A stretch of 64,000 nucleotides of DNA, taken from positions 62,001 through 126,000 of the forward strand of contig JACCES010000008.1 of NCBI GenBank assembly GCA_013416455.1. The letters run 5' to 3'. Below, in pieces: positions 18,901 through 26,910 of this stretch. The DNA is from Alcaligenaceae bacterium. GTDB lineage: Bacteria > Pseudomonadota > Gammaproteobacteria > Burkholderiales > Burkholderiaceae_B. The translations under genes and the position numbers were made by a program. Below the pieces are notes generated by a model. The model was given only the letters and a program-made list of their open reading frames with translations. It ran no database searches and was not told the origin of the DNA. How positions within the stretch are numbered: the stretch's first letter is position 1; the number at the start of each line of letters is the position of its first letter.

Positions 18901-19665
18901 CTACGCCCGTTCGTATGGGATGGCCTGCTCGACCGTATTCCAGATGTGCTTGCCGGACGGTGTGCGCATCTCTTCACCGATGTGCCCGACCAGGCCGGCG
19001 GAACGGCTGATGACGGCCACACCTCGCATGATGGCGCTGGGAATGGCGATTTCGCCCAGCAACGCCGCCGTCGCACCCGTGGCATTGATGGTCAGATGCC
19101 TGCCATAGGCCTGATCGACCGCTACACCGAGCTCCCGCAGCGCCGCGATGTGGCGGCCGGGAACATCCAGGCGCTCTGCAATCTGAAGCATGCGCCCCGA
19201 TCGAGGGTCGTCTGGTTTATGGATAGGGTGGCCGAAACCCGGAATGGCACGACGCTCATCGCGGTGGCGCGCCGCGATTGTCCTGGCCCTTGCGGCAGCG
19301 CCCTCGGGGGCGGCAAGCATCTCGTCGAGCAATGCCGCGCACCCTTCCATCGTCCCGATGAATGTGCTCCCCACCCCCAGCAGGCCGGCCGCCACGGCGG
19401 ACTGAATGCCTTCGGGCGTGGAGTAGTGGATCAAACGGGTGACGATGGCACTCGGTGTGAGCCCATGTTCCATCAGCGTAACCAGCACCAGATCCAGCAA
19501 GGCGGTTTGCTGCGGCGTGGGCTTGTTGCCTGTCATGTGCAGGTAGATCAATTCGGTGAAACCCATTTTTCCCATCACCTCGTCAACTAGGTCCAGCCCG
19601 TTGATGACGATCTTGTCCTGTGTGGAATAGCCAATGGCCGTCGTGGGTAGCTGCTTGGCGCTCAT
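18901..19665 (-). CDS. Short citrate-synthase-fold protein (citryl-CoA lyase-like), copy 1
   Basis: Protein of 254 residues belonging to the citrate synthase superfamily but far shorter than citrate synthase (about 430). The ATG at 19663-19665 follows AGGAG by 8 nt. Alignment by eye with citrate synthase: EHGLTPSAIVTRL fits the DHEGGNVS helix, and IPGFGHPIHKPDDPR keeps the oxaloacetate-binding His of GYGHAVLRKTDPR. STFIGTMEG sits where the catalytic HGG His should be, so His is replaced by Ile, and LTINATG sits at the NVDAHSG Asp, so Asp is replaced by Asn. It is the last gene of a Bug / CoA-ligase / lyase operon. It probably cleaves or processes a CoA thioester, but true citrate-synthase chemistry seems unlikely. 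Confidence 0.82.
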   Translation of the reverse strand: MSAKQLPTTAIGYSTQDKIVINGLDLVDEVMGKMGFTELIYLHMTGNKPTPQQTALLDLVLVTLMEHGLTPSAIVTRLIHYSTPEGIQSAVAAGLLGVGSTFIGTMEGCAALLDEMLAAPEGAAARARTIAARHRDERRAIPGFGHPIHKPDDPRSGRMLQIAERLDVPGRHIAALRELGVAVDQAYGRHLTINATGATAALLGEIAIPSAIMRGVAVISRSAGLVGHIGEEMRTPSGKHIWNTVEQAIPYERA

Positions 19666-19689
19666 GCTCGGTACTCCTGTCATTATCAT

Positions 19690-21348
19690 TCATCGGTCCA
19701 GACACAAACCGGATTCATCTCGATCCCAGACCTTGGACAAATCCTGCTCCATCCGGGCTTTCAGCCTGTATTTCTCAATCTTCTGGCTCAACGTCATGGG
19801 CATCTCATCAATGACGTCCAAATACCGCGGCACCATGAAATAGGCGAGGTTTCTGTTGCAATGCTCGATGATCTCCTCAGGGCTCCAGTCCTGTCCTTCC
19901 TTCAGCCGCAATGTGGCGCCGACCTCGTCTTCGCTATGCTCCGACCTGACAGGGTAGACCGCCACATCGGCAACCGCCGGATGGGTGCGGATGACCTCTT
20001 CGACCTCGAACGCCGAGATATTCTCGCCGCGCCGCCTGATGGAGTCCTTCAGGCGGTCGGTGTACCAGAGATACCCATCGGCATCGAAGACGCCGCGGTC
20101 GCCCGTGTGGAACCACAGGTTGCGGCGGCTCTCCAGGGTGGCCTCCGGCGCTTTGTAGTAGCCCAGCGACGCAGCCCAGGGGCATTGGTTGCGCAGGACG
20201 ATTTCCCCGGGCTGCCCGGGCGGCATGTCCCGGTCATATTCATCGACCACGCGAATTTCGACGTTCTGGCGCGGCAGGCCGGTGGACCCCAGCTTGTCCC
20301 GACGGCTTTGCGTGTTGTAGGCGGTCCCCAGGCAATAATCCGTCAGGCCGAAGGCGCTCAAGATACTGACGCCATAACGCGCCTCGAACTCTGCGGCGAA
20401 CTTCGGCACAGGGGCCATATGACAGCGCCGCACGCGGTGATCGCGGTCCGCCTCGGACCGCGGCAGCGACCATAGAAAATTCGTGACCGCGCCCACCGAA
20501 TTGAAAACCGTCGCCCCCGAGCGCTTCACGTCCTCCCAGAAACCACGGGCCGAAAAGCGATGGGCCAGCGCGATGGACGCATTTGCCATGAAGGAGCCCA
20601 TCGTGGCCCCCAGCAAGGCGTTGCCATGGAACAAGGGCAGGTACACATAGGCGACATCGTCTTCCGTGTACTCATGATGAATGGCTACGTCCGTCCCCCA
20701 ATAGATGAACTGCGCATGGGAGAACATGATCGCCTTGGATGGACCGGTCGTTCCCGATGTGAACATCAGCATTGCCAGTTCGTCGAACCGGGGTGCCGGA
20801 AGCGCGGCACGTTGGCTGGCGCCGCGTTGCAGCACTGCCCGGAACTCATGGCATCTCGGGTCCTGGCCCGCAACGGCGTCGTGCCCGGCCGCGGTGGCGC
20901 CGGGCCTGCAGTTCGACGCAACGATGACATGCCGGATTGCGGGCAATTCGTCGGCCACCTCCAGAAAGCGCGGCAGAAGATGCGCCTCGATGACAATGGC
21001 CTCGCTGTCCGAATTGCCCAGAAAGTACGACAACAGCCGCCCTTTCGACGCTGAGTTCAAAGGAACCGCCACCATGCCGCCGCGGCTGATGCCCCAGATG
21101 GAGATCAATTGTTCCGGACAGTTCTCCATCAGAACGGCGACGTGGGCGCCGGCCCGTACTCCCAGATCCAGCAGCCCCGCGCCCAACGCCGCCGTCTGCC
21201 GGTCGATGTCCTGATAGGTGTAACGGCGGCCGTCGGGCAAATGCGTCATGAAGACCTTGTCGGGAGAAAGGCGTGCCCGTTCCTCCAGCGCCTGCGCGAT
21301 CGTGGCCTTTTCCAGATCGAACGTGTTGCGGTCCAACGTCAGCTTCAT
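19690..21348 (-). CDS. Acyl-CoA ligase, AMP-dependent (CaiC-like)
   Basis: ATP-dependent acid:CoA ligase of the ANL superfamily, 552 residues. The ATG at 21346-21348 overlaps the stop of the upstream Bug gene (ATGA). The P-loop-like A3 motif is MLMFTSGTTGPSKAIMFSHA. The adenylate motif is SAFGLTDYCLGTAY, in which the more usual T-E-x-x-Q becomes T-D-Y-C. The hinge is YTDRLKDSIRRRGENISAFE, and the C-terminal lysine lies in MTLSQKIEKYRLK. The domain order and the RRRGENISAFEVEEVI segment resemble crotonobetaine/carnitine-CoA ligases. It sits 24 nt before the lyase-like gene. It presumably activates the acid captured by the Bug protein. Confidence 0.9.
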   Translation of the reverse strand: MKLTLDRNTFDLEKATIAQALEERARLSPDKVFMTHLPDGRRYTYQDIDRQTAALGAGLLDLGVRAGAHVAVLMENCPEQLISIWGISRGGMVAVPLNSASKGRLLSYFLGNSDSEAIVIEAHLLPRFLEVADELPAIRHVIVASNCRPGATAAGHDAVAGQDPRCHEFRAVLQRGASQRAALPAPRFDELAMLMFTSGTTGPSKAIMFSHAQFIYWGTDVAIHHEYTEDDVAYVYLPLFHGNALLGATMGSFMANASIALAHRFSARGFWEDVKRSGATVFNSVGAVTNFLWSLPRSEADRDHRVRRCHMAPVPKFAAEFEARYGVSILSAFGLTDYCLGTAYNTQSRRDKLGSTGLPRQNVEIRVVDEYDRDMPPGQPGEIVLRNQCPWAASLGYYKAPEATLESRRNLWFHTGDRGVFDADGYLWYTDRLKDSIRRRGENISAFEVEEVIRTHPAVADVAVYPVRSEHSEDEVGATLRLKEGQDWSPEEIIEHCNRNLAYFMVPRYLDVIDEMPMTLSQKIEKYRLKARMEQDLSKVWDRDESGLCLDR

Positions 21349-22307
21349 TTGGATTTCCCCGCTTCGGCGGCGTTTTTCCAATTTTTTCGTTCTTCGGCAA
21401 CCGCATTTGCCCAGCCCTTGGCGTCGAGAAAAGTGTCTTCAATGCCCTGCCGGGTCAAGAGCGCCTGGAAATCTTCGGACTTGGCGATTTCCTCCAGATC
21501 GGAGGAGACCTTTTCAACGATGCCGGCGGGCGTCCCCTTGGGAGCGAACACGGCATTGAAGGAGTAGAACGCGTAATCCTTGACGCCTTGCTCCTGCATC
21601 GTCGGCACATCCGGCAGCGATCTGGAACGGCTCGGCCCGGTCACCGCCAGCGCCTTCAGCTTTCCCGCCTGCATTTGCGGTGCGGCGGTCGCCAGCGCGG
21701 CGAATCCAAAATCCACGCTTCCGCCGACGATGTCCACCACCGCCTGTGCCTGGGTTTTATAAGGTACATGCAGGACATCGATATCGACGGCATCCGTGAA
21801 GAGCGCCGCGGACAAATGCTGGGAGCTGCCGACTCCGCCGCTCGAATAGGTCAGCTTGCCGGGGTGGGCCTTGGCATAGGCGACCAGATCATCCACCGTG
21901 TTGAACGGTTTGGACGCAGGCACGACCAGCACCAACATCACCGTCGCCAGCTGCGCAACCGGCTCGAAATCCTTGATGGGATCGAACGGAATACTCTCCA
22001 TCAGAAACTCGTTGGAGAAATGCCCGGGACCGGTAAAGAGGAAGGTGTACCCATCTGGCTCGGCCCGGGCCACTGCCTGAGTGCCGATCACCCCATTGGC
22101 GCCGGGCTTGTGATCAACCACGATGGGCTGCTTCCATTTCGGTTCGAGCCGGGCGGCCATGAAGCGCGTGGCGGCATCCAGGGCGGTGCCCGGGCCATAA
22201 GGCTGCACGAACACAACCGGACGCTCGGGCCATTTCGTGCTTTCAGCACTGACCGCTCCTGGCAGCGCCAGGATCAAAGGGCAAAGTAGTGAAACAATAC
22301 GCTTCAT
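21345..22307 (-). CDS. Tripartite tricarboxylate transporter substrate-binding protein (Bug/TctC)
   Basis: Orphan periplasmic receptor of 320 residues. The ATG at 22305-22307 has GGAG 6 nt upstream. The signal peptide is MKRIVSLLCPLILALPGAVS, cleaved near AVSA-EST. Bug landmarks: VQPYGPGTALDAATRFMAAR (ligand loop 1), VVDHKPGANGVIGTQAVARA, GYTFLFTGPGHFSNEFL, and the C-terminal LPDVPTMQEQGVKDYAFYSF. It is the first gene of the operon with the CoA ligase and the lyase-like protein, and it faces an IclR regulator across a palindromic region. The substrate is likely a di- or tricarboxylate. Confidence 0.93.
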   Translation of the reverse strand: MKRIVSLLCPLILALPGAVSAESTKWPERPVVFVQPYGPGTALDAATRFMAARLEPKWKQPIVVDHKPGANGVIGTQAVARAEPDGYTFLFTGPGHFSNEFLMESIPFDPIKDFEPVAQLATVMLVLVVPASKPFNTVDDLVAYAKAHPGKLTYSSGGVGSSQHLSAALFTDAVDIDVLHVPYKTQAQAVVDIVGGSVDFGFAALATAAPQMQAGKLKALAVTGPSRSRSLPDVPTMQEQGVKDYAFYSFNAVFAPKGTPAGIVEKVSSDLEEIAKSEDFQALLTRQGIEDTFLDAKGWANAVAEERKNWKNAAEAGKSK

Positions 22308-22413
22308 GACTGTCTCCAAAGTTTTATGAGTTGACCGGTGCCGCCCACTGCAAGGACGTGGCGCCGGCCAAGAATGTGGTGGCGTCCGTCCCAACTTTTG
22401 ATATCTGTTATTA

Positions 22414-22449
22414 TGTTCGATATTTCGAACACATACGATATTTCGAACA
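22414..22449. promoter_or_regulatory. Palindromic operator, IclR/Bug divergent promoter
   Basis: A perfect inverted repeat TGTTCGA-TATT-TCGAACA occupies 22414-22431. The 14-mer CGATATTTCGAACA recurs at 22436-22449, 18 bp on (nearly two helical turns), giving a second half-degenerate site. It lies 107 nt from the Bug start and 59 nt from the IclR start. IclR proteins bind such palindromes, so autoregulation and control of the Bug / ligase / lyase operon are likely. Confidence 0.7.
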
Positions 22450-22507
22450 ATTGTAGATGTGCAGGCGCCCGGCTGTCAATGAACGGCCCATGGCGCCGTG
22501 ACGCAGG

Positions 22508-23302
22508 ATGAATCGACATATGGATAAACCGGCGAAGAAAGTACTGTTACGGCCACTGGAACGGGGTCTGCGCGTGCTCGCCTTTCTGGCGGAGCATTCC
22601 GCCTCGCTGAGCGACATCGCCCGAGCGACAGACACCCCCAAAAGCAGCCTGCTGGATGTACTGGGCACCCTGGTGGCGCTGGGTTATGCGGAACACGATG
22701 GCAAGCTGTACCAGGTAGGAAAGCAGGCCACCACGCTGGCCGCGCGCCTCATGGGCAACAACTCGCTGATCTACGCCGCCTCTCCCATATTGGAAGCATT
22801 GGGGTCCACCACGGGCGAAGATGTCGCCCTGGCCCGATTCGACCCTGTGCTTCGCAAGCTGGTCTACATCCATAAAGTCGCGGGCACACATCCCATACGC
22901 TTCAACATGGAGGTGGGCGATCAACGCGACCTGTACTCATCCAATGGGGGGCGGGTCATGCTCGCGCATCAGACCGACGACTGGATCGGCACCTACCTGA
23001 ATGAAACCAAGCTCAAGGCTTATACGCCGAATACCTTGACCGACCCCGCACTGATCTGGGAGCGACTGCGCAACATTCGGCGGCAGGGGGCGGATTACTC
23101 CATCGAGGAAATGAGCGAAGGCGGCGCGGGATTCGCCGCCCCCATCTACAAAGCCGACGGGCAGATGATCAGTGTCCTGGTCATTACGTCAGTGGCGCCC
23201 CGTGCGCACAGGAACTCGGCGTATCTGCTGGAAAAGGTCAAGCAGGCCGCCGAAGAAATTTCCACCCAGCTGGGTTATGCGGGGGCCTACCCCAACACAT
23301 GA
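22508..23302 (+). CDS. IclR family transcriptional regulator
   Basis: One-component regulator of 264 residues, with an ATG at 22520 as a possible alternative start. The N-terminal winged HTH is LERGLRVLAFLAEHSASLSD through ATDTPKSSLLDVLGTLVALG. The C-terminal effector domain contains VGDQRDLYSSNGGRVMLAH, IRRQGADYSIEEMSEGGAGF and APIYKADGQMISVLVITS, all typical of IclR. It is divergent from the Bug / CoA ligase / lyase-like operon, with palindromes between. Its 3' end overlaps the convergent FCD-GntR gene by 16 nt. It probably responds to the acid imported via the Bug receptor or to its CoA ester. Confidence 0.93.
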   Translation: MNRHMDKPAKKVLLRPLERGLRVLAFLAEHSASLSDIARATDTPKSSLLDVLGTLVALGYAEHDGKLYQVGKQATTLAARLMGNNSLIYAASPILEALGSTTGEDVALARFDPVLRKLVYIHKVAGTHPIRFNMEVGDQRDLYSSNGGRVMLAHQTDDWIGTYLNETKLKAYTPNTLTDPALIWERLRNIRRQGADYSIEEMSEGGAGFAAPIYKADGQMISVLVITSVAPRAHRNSAYLLEKVKQAAEEISTQLGYAGAYPNT

Positions 23303-23976
23303 TCGGGCTGAATGGCGGTGAGCAGCGCCTGCTGGGCGCCGAGGATGTGGGACGCCACTTCTGCTTCCGCGATATCGACCCGGCCCGCCAACAGTGTTTC
23401 CAGGATGGATTCGTGTTCTTCCCAGACGGTGGGGCCGCGCCCCGCGTGCAGCAGCACGCTGATCATGACGCGGCGCAGGAAATTCCAGTGGGGTTCCGCC
23501 GCCGCCGCAATCAGCGGGTTGCCCGAACATTCGTAGATCAGCGAATGGAACTTCATGTCCAGCGCCACGGCGGCCGCGGCTTCCTGCTGCAATTGGGCGC
23601 TCTTGCCTTCCTTCAGAAGCTTGCCGCCCACGGTTTCCAGGCGTTTGCGCACGGCCTCGTCGCCCCCGGCGATGCGCCCGGCAAGCAGCCTGGCGGCCAG
23701 CTGATCGAGACAGATGCGTATCTGGTAATGATGCACGATCCGGTCGGGGTCCATGGGCGCCACATAGAGGCCGCGCGCCCCTGATTCGATGACCAGGCCC
23801 TCGGCCTTCAGCAGCAGCATGGCCTGCTGCACCGGCTGCCGCGACACGCCCAGACTGGCCGCCAGCTCTTCCTGGACGAGATGCCGGCCGGGCTCCAGTG
23901 TGCCGTTGCAGATGCCATCGCGGACGATGGTGTATACCTGCTCGGTCCGGTTGGGGGCACTAGTCACTTTCCGCAT
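23287..23976 (-). CDS. GntR family regulator, FadR/FCD subfamily
   Basis: Transcription factor of 229 residues. The ATG at 23974-23976 follows GAGG at 8 nt. The winged helix contains IVRDGICNGTLEPGRHLVQE and LAASLGVSRQPVQQAMLLLK. The FCD domain keeps the metal-binding pattern Asp-x3-His (ALDMKFHSLI), then His in WEEHESILETLL and the last His in VASHILGAQQAL. It is the last gene of the minus-strand operon ligase / TPP enzyme / DctP / DctQ / DctM, 56 nt after DctM, so it probably senses the TRAP substrate or a product and controls that operon. Confidence 0.93.
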   Translation of the reverse strand: MRKVTSAPNRTEQVYTIVRDGICNGTLEPGRHLVQEELAASLGVSRQPVQQAMLLLKAEGLVIESGARGLYVAPMDPDRIVHHYQIRICLDQLAARLLAGRIAGGDEAVRKRLETVGGKLLKEGKSAQLQQEAAAAVALDMKFHSLIYECSGNPLIAAAAEPHWNFLRRVMISVLLHAGRGPTVWEEHESILETLLAGRVDIAEAEVASHILGAQQALLTAIQPDHVLG

Positions 23977-24032
23977 GTGAATAACCTCTTTTGTTAGCAC
24001 CGCCCCGGTGCGGCCAGCCCGCAACCGCGTGG

Positions 24033-25304
24033 TTAAAACACATACTGGTACCAGAGCGACACCTGGGGCACGTATGTAACCAGAAGCAAGCACGCCAGAC
24101 ACGCCACAATGAACCAAGTCAGCTGTTTGATCAAGGGAACCAGCGGTATCCTGTTCACCAGGGCCGCCACATACAGATTGGCGGCAAGCGGTGGCGTCAA
24201 CAAGCCTATCTCGATGTTGATCACCACCATTATCCCAAAATGAACCGGGTCGATACCATACTGGGCGGCCGCGGGCGCCAGCAGCGGCCCCATCAGCAAC
24301 GTCGCCGCGCTGGTTTCCATGAACATGCCCACCAGCAGCAGCATGATATTGACGGCAAGCAGGAACACCAGGGCGCTGTCCGTGAACCCGACCGCGAAAG
24401 TCGCGATCTGCTGGGGGATCTGTTCGAGTATCAGCGCCCGGTTGAAGATAGTGGTGAACCCGATGATGAACATCACCGCCGCGCTGCTGGCCGCCGCCCG
24501 GGCAAACCCCTCGCTCAGCCCCGACAGCGAAGCAGAGCGCGTGATCAGCGCATATAAAAGCGCATACAAGGCCGCCACGGCCGCCGCTTCGGTCGGCGTG
24601 AAGATGCCTGAATAGATGCCGCCCAGCACCACCACGGGCATGAAAAGCGCCGGTACCAGGGAAAACCATTCCCCGGCCGTGCGCAGCGACTGGTCGTGTT
24701 CCGCCGCCACCTGGGTTTCCTTGCCGCCTTCCAGCACATGGCGCGCCCGGAATGAATGCACGACCATGAACATCACGGCGAAGATCAGGCCCGGCACGAG
24801 CGTGGCCAGAAAGAGGCTGGTGATGGACACCCCCACCGCCGCCCCGTAAAGAATGAGCGGGATGGACGGGGGCAGCAGCACGCCCAGCAGGCCGGATGCC
24901 GCATTGAGGGCGCCGACATAGCCGGGCGCGTAGCCCCGGCTCAGCATTTCGGGGCCGATGGCGCGCCCGATGGCCGCCACCGCGGCCACCGAAGAGCCGG
25001 TGATGGCGCCCATGAGCGCGCTGGCCACGATCATCACGTGGCCCATCGAAGCGCTCGACCAGCTCAGCAGGCGCGTGCTGAACTTGACCAACTGGCGGGT
25101 GAGGCCGCCACGGCTCATCAGCTCGCCGCCCAGGATGAAAAGGGGAATGGCGAGGAAGGGATAGTTCAGAAGCGCGTCCAGCGTCGTCTGGCCGACGAAA
25201 TCCAGCGATACGCTCCATGCCTCGGCATTCAGCAGTATGACGAGCGAGAAGGCGACGCCGACCGGCACGCCGACCAGCAGCAGCAGGATGAGATAACCGA
25301 TCAT
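24033..25304 (-). CDS. TRAP transporter large permease (DctM)
   Basis: Large membrane subunit of a third TRAP system, 423 residues. It begins MIGYLILLLLVGVPVGVAF, directly at helix 1. Diagnostic segments are NYPFLAIPLFILGGELMSRG, ALMGAITGSSVAAVAAIGRA and GLLGVLLPPSIPLILYGAAV, with a second-half repeat at FTPTEAAAVAALYALLYA and a C-terminal LTPPLAANLYVAALV. The start overlaps the DctQ stop by 4 nt (ATGA), so the two are coupled. The length and motifs are complete. Confidence 0.95.
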   Translation of the reverse strand: MIGYLILLLLVGVPVGVAFSLVILLNAEAWSVSLDFVGQTTLDALLNYPFLAIPLFILGGELMSRGGLTRQLVKFSTRLLSWSSASMGHVMIVASALMGAITGSSVAAVAAIGRAIGPEMLSRGYAPGYVGALNAASGLLGVLLPPSIPLILYGAAVGVSITSLFLATLVPGLIFAVMFMVVHSFRARHVLEGGKETQVAAEHDQSLRTAGEWFSLVPALFMPVVVLGGIYSGIFTPTEAAAVAALYALLYALITRSASLSGLSEGFARAAASSAAVMFIIGFTTIFNRALILEQIPQQIATFAVGFTDSALVFLLAVNIMLLLVGMFMETSAATLLMGPLLAPAAAQYGIDPVHFGIMVVINIEIGLLTPPLAANLYVAALVNRIPLVPLIKQLTWFIVACLACLLLVTYVPQVSLWYQYVF

Positions 25305-25843
25305 GCCGCCGCTCCCGATTCTTCATACTTGGGCGCGCCGAACACCACGCACAGCATGCGGACGATGCAATGGAAGATCATCAGGCCCATGCCGAAGGGA
25401 AAGAACGCCGCCAGGATCCACAGCGGTGTTCCCAGGTCGAGCAGCTTGTCGCCGGTATAGCGGAACTCTTCAACGAGGATGACGCCGCTGTATATGTAGA
25501 AGCAGGCGAACACGATGGAAAACACGGCCGCCGCGATTTCCGCGATGTTGCGCAGAAAGCGCGAAGGCGCCACCTGCATGATCTCCACCGAAATGTGAGA
25601 CCCCAGATAAGTGCACATCGCCCCGCCGACCAGCGTCAGAGGGATCAGGGCCGCCAGCCCCAGCTCCCCGTAGTTCGGCGAAGCGATATGCAGATTGCGC
25701 GTCATGACCGCATACCCCGTCGCGAAAACCATCACCACGAGCGAGGCAATGCAGATGAATCGTTCGACGGAATAGGCCATGCGCTCCAGTGCCCTGAGCT
25801 TCTGAAACCAGAGCGGCCCCCGGTAAACCGAACTTGACGTCAT
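25301..25843 (-). CDS. TRAP transporter small permease (DctQ)
   Basis: Small membrane subunit, 180 residues, four predicted helices. The ATG at 25841-25843 is chosen over an earlier in-frame ATG because AGGG lies 6 nt upstream and the family usually starts close to helix 1. The segment ICIASLVVMVFATGYAVMTR forms helix 1, and SPNYGELGLAALIPLTLVGG replaces the usual W-x-E-E helix with a Y-G-E variant. Short cytoplasmic tail APKYEESGAAA. The gene ends inside the DctM start. The DctP gene lies 16 nt upstream. Confidence 0.9.
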   Translation of the reverse strand: MTSSSVYRGPLWFQKLRALERMAYSVERFICIASLVVMVFATGYAVMTRNLHIASPNYGELGLAALIPLTLVGGAMCTYLGSHISVEIMQVAPSRFLRNIAEIAAAVFSIVFACFYIYSGVILVEEFRYTGDKLLDLGTPLWILAAFFPFGMGLMIFHCIVRMLCVVFGAPKYEESGAAA

Positions 25844-25859
25844 AACAGGCCCTGTCAGG

Positions 25860-26864
25860 TTATTGAGCGTCGACCAGCTTTCTGAGCGCGGCAATGCGCT
25901 CTTCGCCGTAGACCGGCGTCAGCTCGTTCCAGATTTCCTGGCCGAGGGCGCGGAACTCCCGCAGCATCTCGGGCGTGGGCTCCGTCACTTCGATGCCGGC
26001 CGCCTGGACTTCCTTCAGGGCGCCGGCGACATTGTCGCGGTTGCGCTTGACCTGCCATTCGCCCACTTCCTTGCCGATTTCCTCCAGCAGCGCCTGATCT
26101 TTCTCGGACAGCTTGCCCAGGGCGCGCTGGCTGGCCGTGATGGTCGACATGACGTAGGAATGATTCAGCAGCGTCACGAACTTCTGGGCCTCGAAGAAGC
26201 GCGCCTGATGAAGCAGGATCACACCGTTTTCCTGGCCGTCCACGGTGCCTTGCTGCAGGGCGGTGAACAGTTCGGGAAAGGGCAAGATCACCACCTGGCT
26301 GCCGGCCTTCTCGAAGAACATGCGCAGCGACTGGGACGGCACGACGCGCAGCTTCAGGCTCTTGAGGTCGGCCACGCTAGTCACGGGGTGCTTGGAATTG
26401 GAAATGGCCCGGAAATCGTTCTCGAAATAGCCGAGAATCTTCATGCGGTGCCGTTCGATGGTCTCGCGCAGTGTGGTGCGCAGGATGTTGTCCTCGCCAT
26501 AATAGATGCGGTCGACCTCATCGTAGTCCGACGCGATGAAAGGCAGAATGTGGAAGTCGAACAGCGGGTCCATGCCGACCATCGAGTTCGGATTCACGAA
26601 TGCCAGTTCGATGGTCCCGCGCACCAGCTCGCGGCCGATGGCTTCGTCGCCGCCCAACTGGCCGGCGGGGAACACGGAAATCTTGATCCGCCCGTCGCTG
26701 CGTTCGGCCGCCAGCTTCGCGAACATATCGGCCGCCTCGCCGACCGAGCTTTGCGGCGGGAAAACATGCGCGAGCCGCATGTTCACATTCTGGGCCCATG
26801 CACTCATGGGGGCCATGGCAAACGTGGCCGCCGTCACTACTGACGCAATAAAGGTCTTCAACAT
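25860..26864 (-). CDS. TRAP transporter substrate-binding protein (DctP)
   Basis: Periplasmic receptor of 334 residues. The ATG at 26862-26864 has GGAGGAG upstream. The signal peptide is MLKTFIASVVTAATFAMAP, cleaved near AWA-QNV. Landmarks: VFPPQSSVGEAADMFAKLAA, LKSLKLRVVPSQSLRMFF with the substrate-binding Arg, and the FTALQQGTVDGQENGVI hallmark. Operon partners are DctQ and DctM downstream and a TPP enzyme and a CoA ligase upstream, suggesting an acid that is activated and then decarboxylated or cleaved. Confidence 0.93.
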   Translation of the reverse strand: MLKTFIASVVTAATFAMAPMSAWAQNVNMRLAHVFPPQSSVGEAADMFAKLAAERSDGRIKISVFPAGQLGGDEAIGRELVRGTIELAFVNPNSMVGMDPLFDFHILPFIASDYDEVDRIYYGEDNILRTTLRETIERHRMKILGYFENDFRAISNSKHPVTSVADLKSLKLRVVPSQSLRMFFEKAGSQVVILPFPELFTALQQGTVDGQENGVILLHQARFFEAQKFVTLLNHSYVMSTITASQRALGKLSEKDQALLEEIGKEVGEWQVKRNRDNVAGALKEVQAAGIEVTEPTPEMLREFRALGQEIWNELTPVYGEERIAALRKLVDAQ

Positions 26865-26910
26865 GATGTCTCCTCCGGACGTTCTCTTTATGGAAAAAAA
26901 CGGATACTGC

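Noticed and set aside
23977-25326. Upstream extension of the FCD-GntR frame through the DctM gene
   Set aside because: The open frame is continuous, but the extension is the shadow of DctM; the GntR fold starts at the ATG 23974-23976 with its own ribosome binding site.
25841-25866. The word AACAGGCCCT near the DctQ start as part of a repeat family
   Set aside because: It matches the words at 52384 and after dinB, but here it overlaps the DctQ ribosome binding site and has no shared flanks, so it is probably chance.
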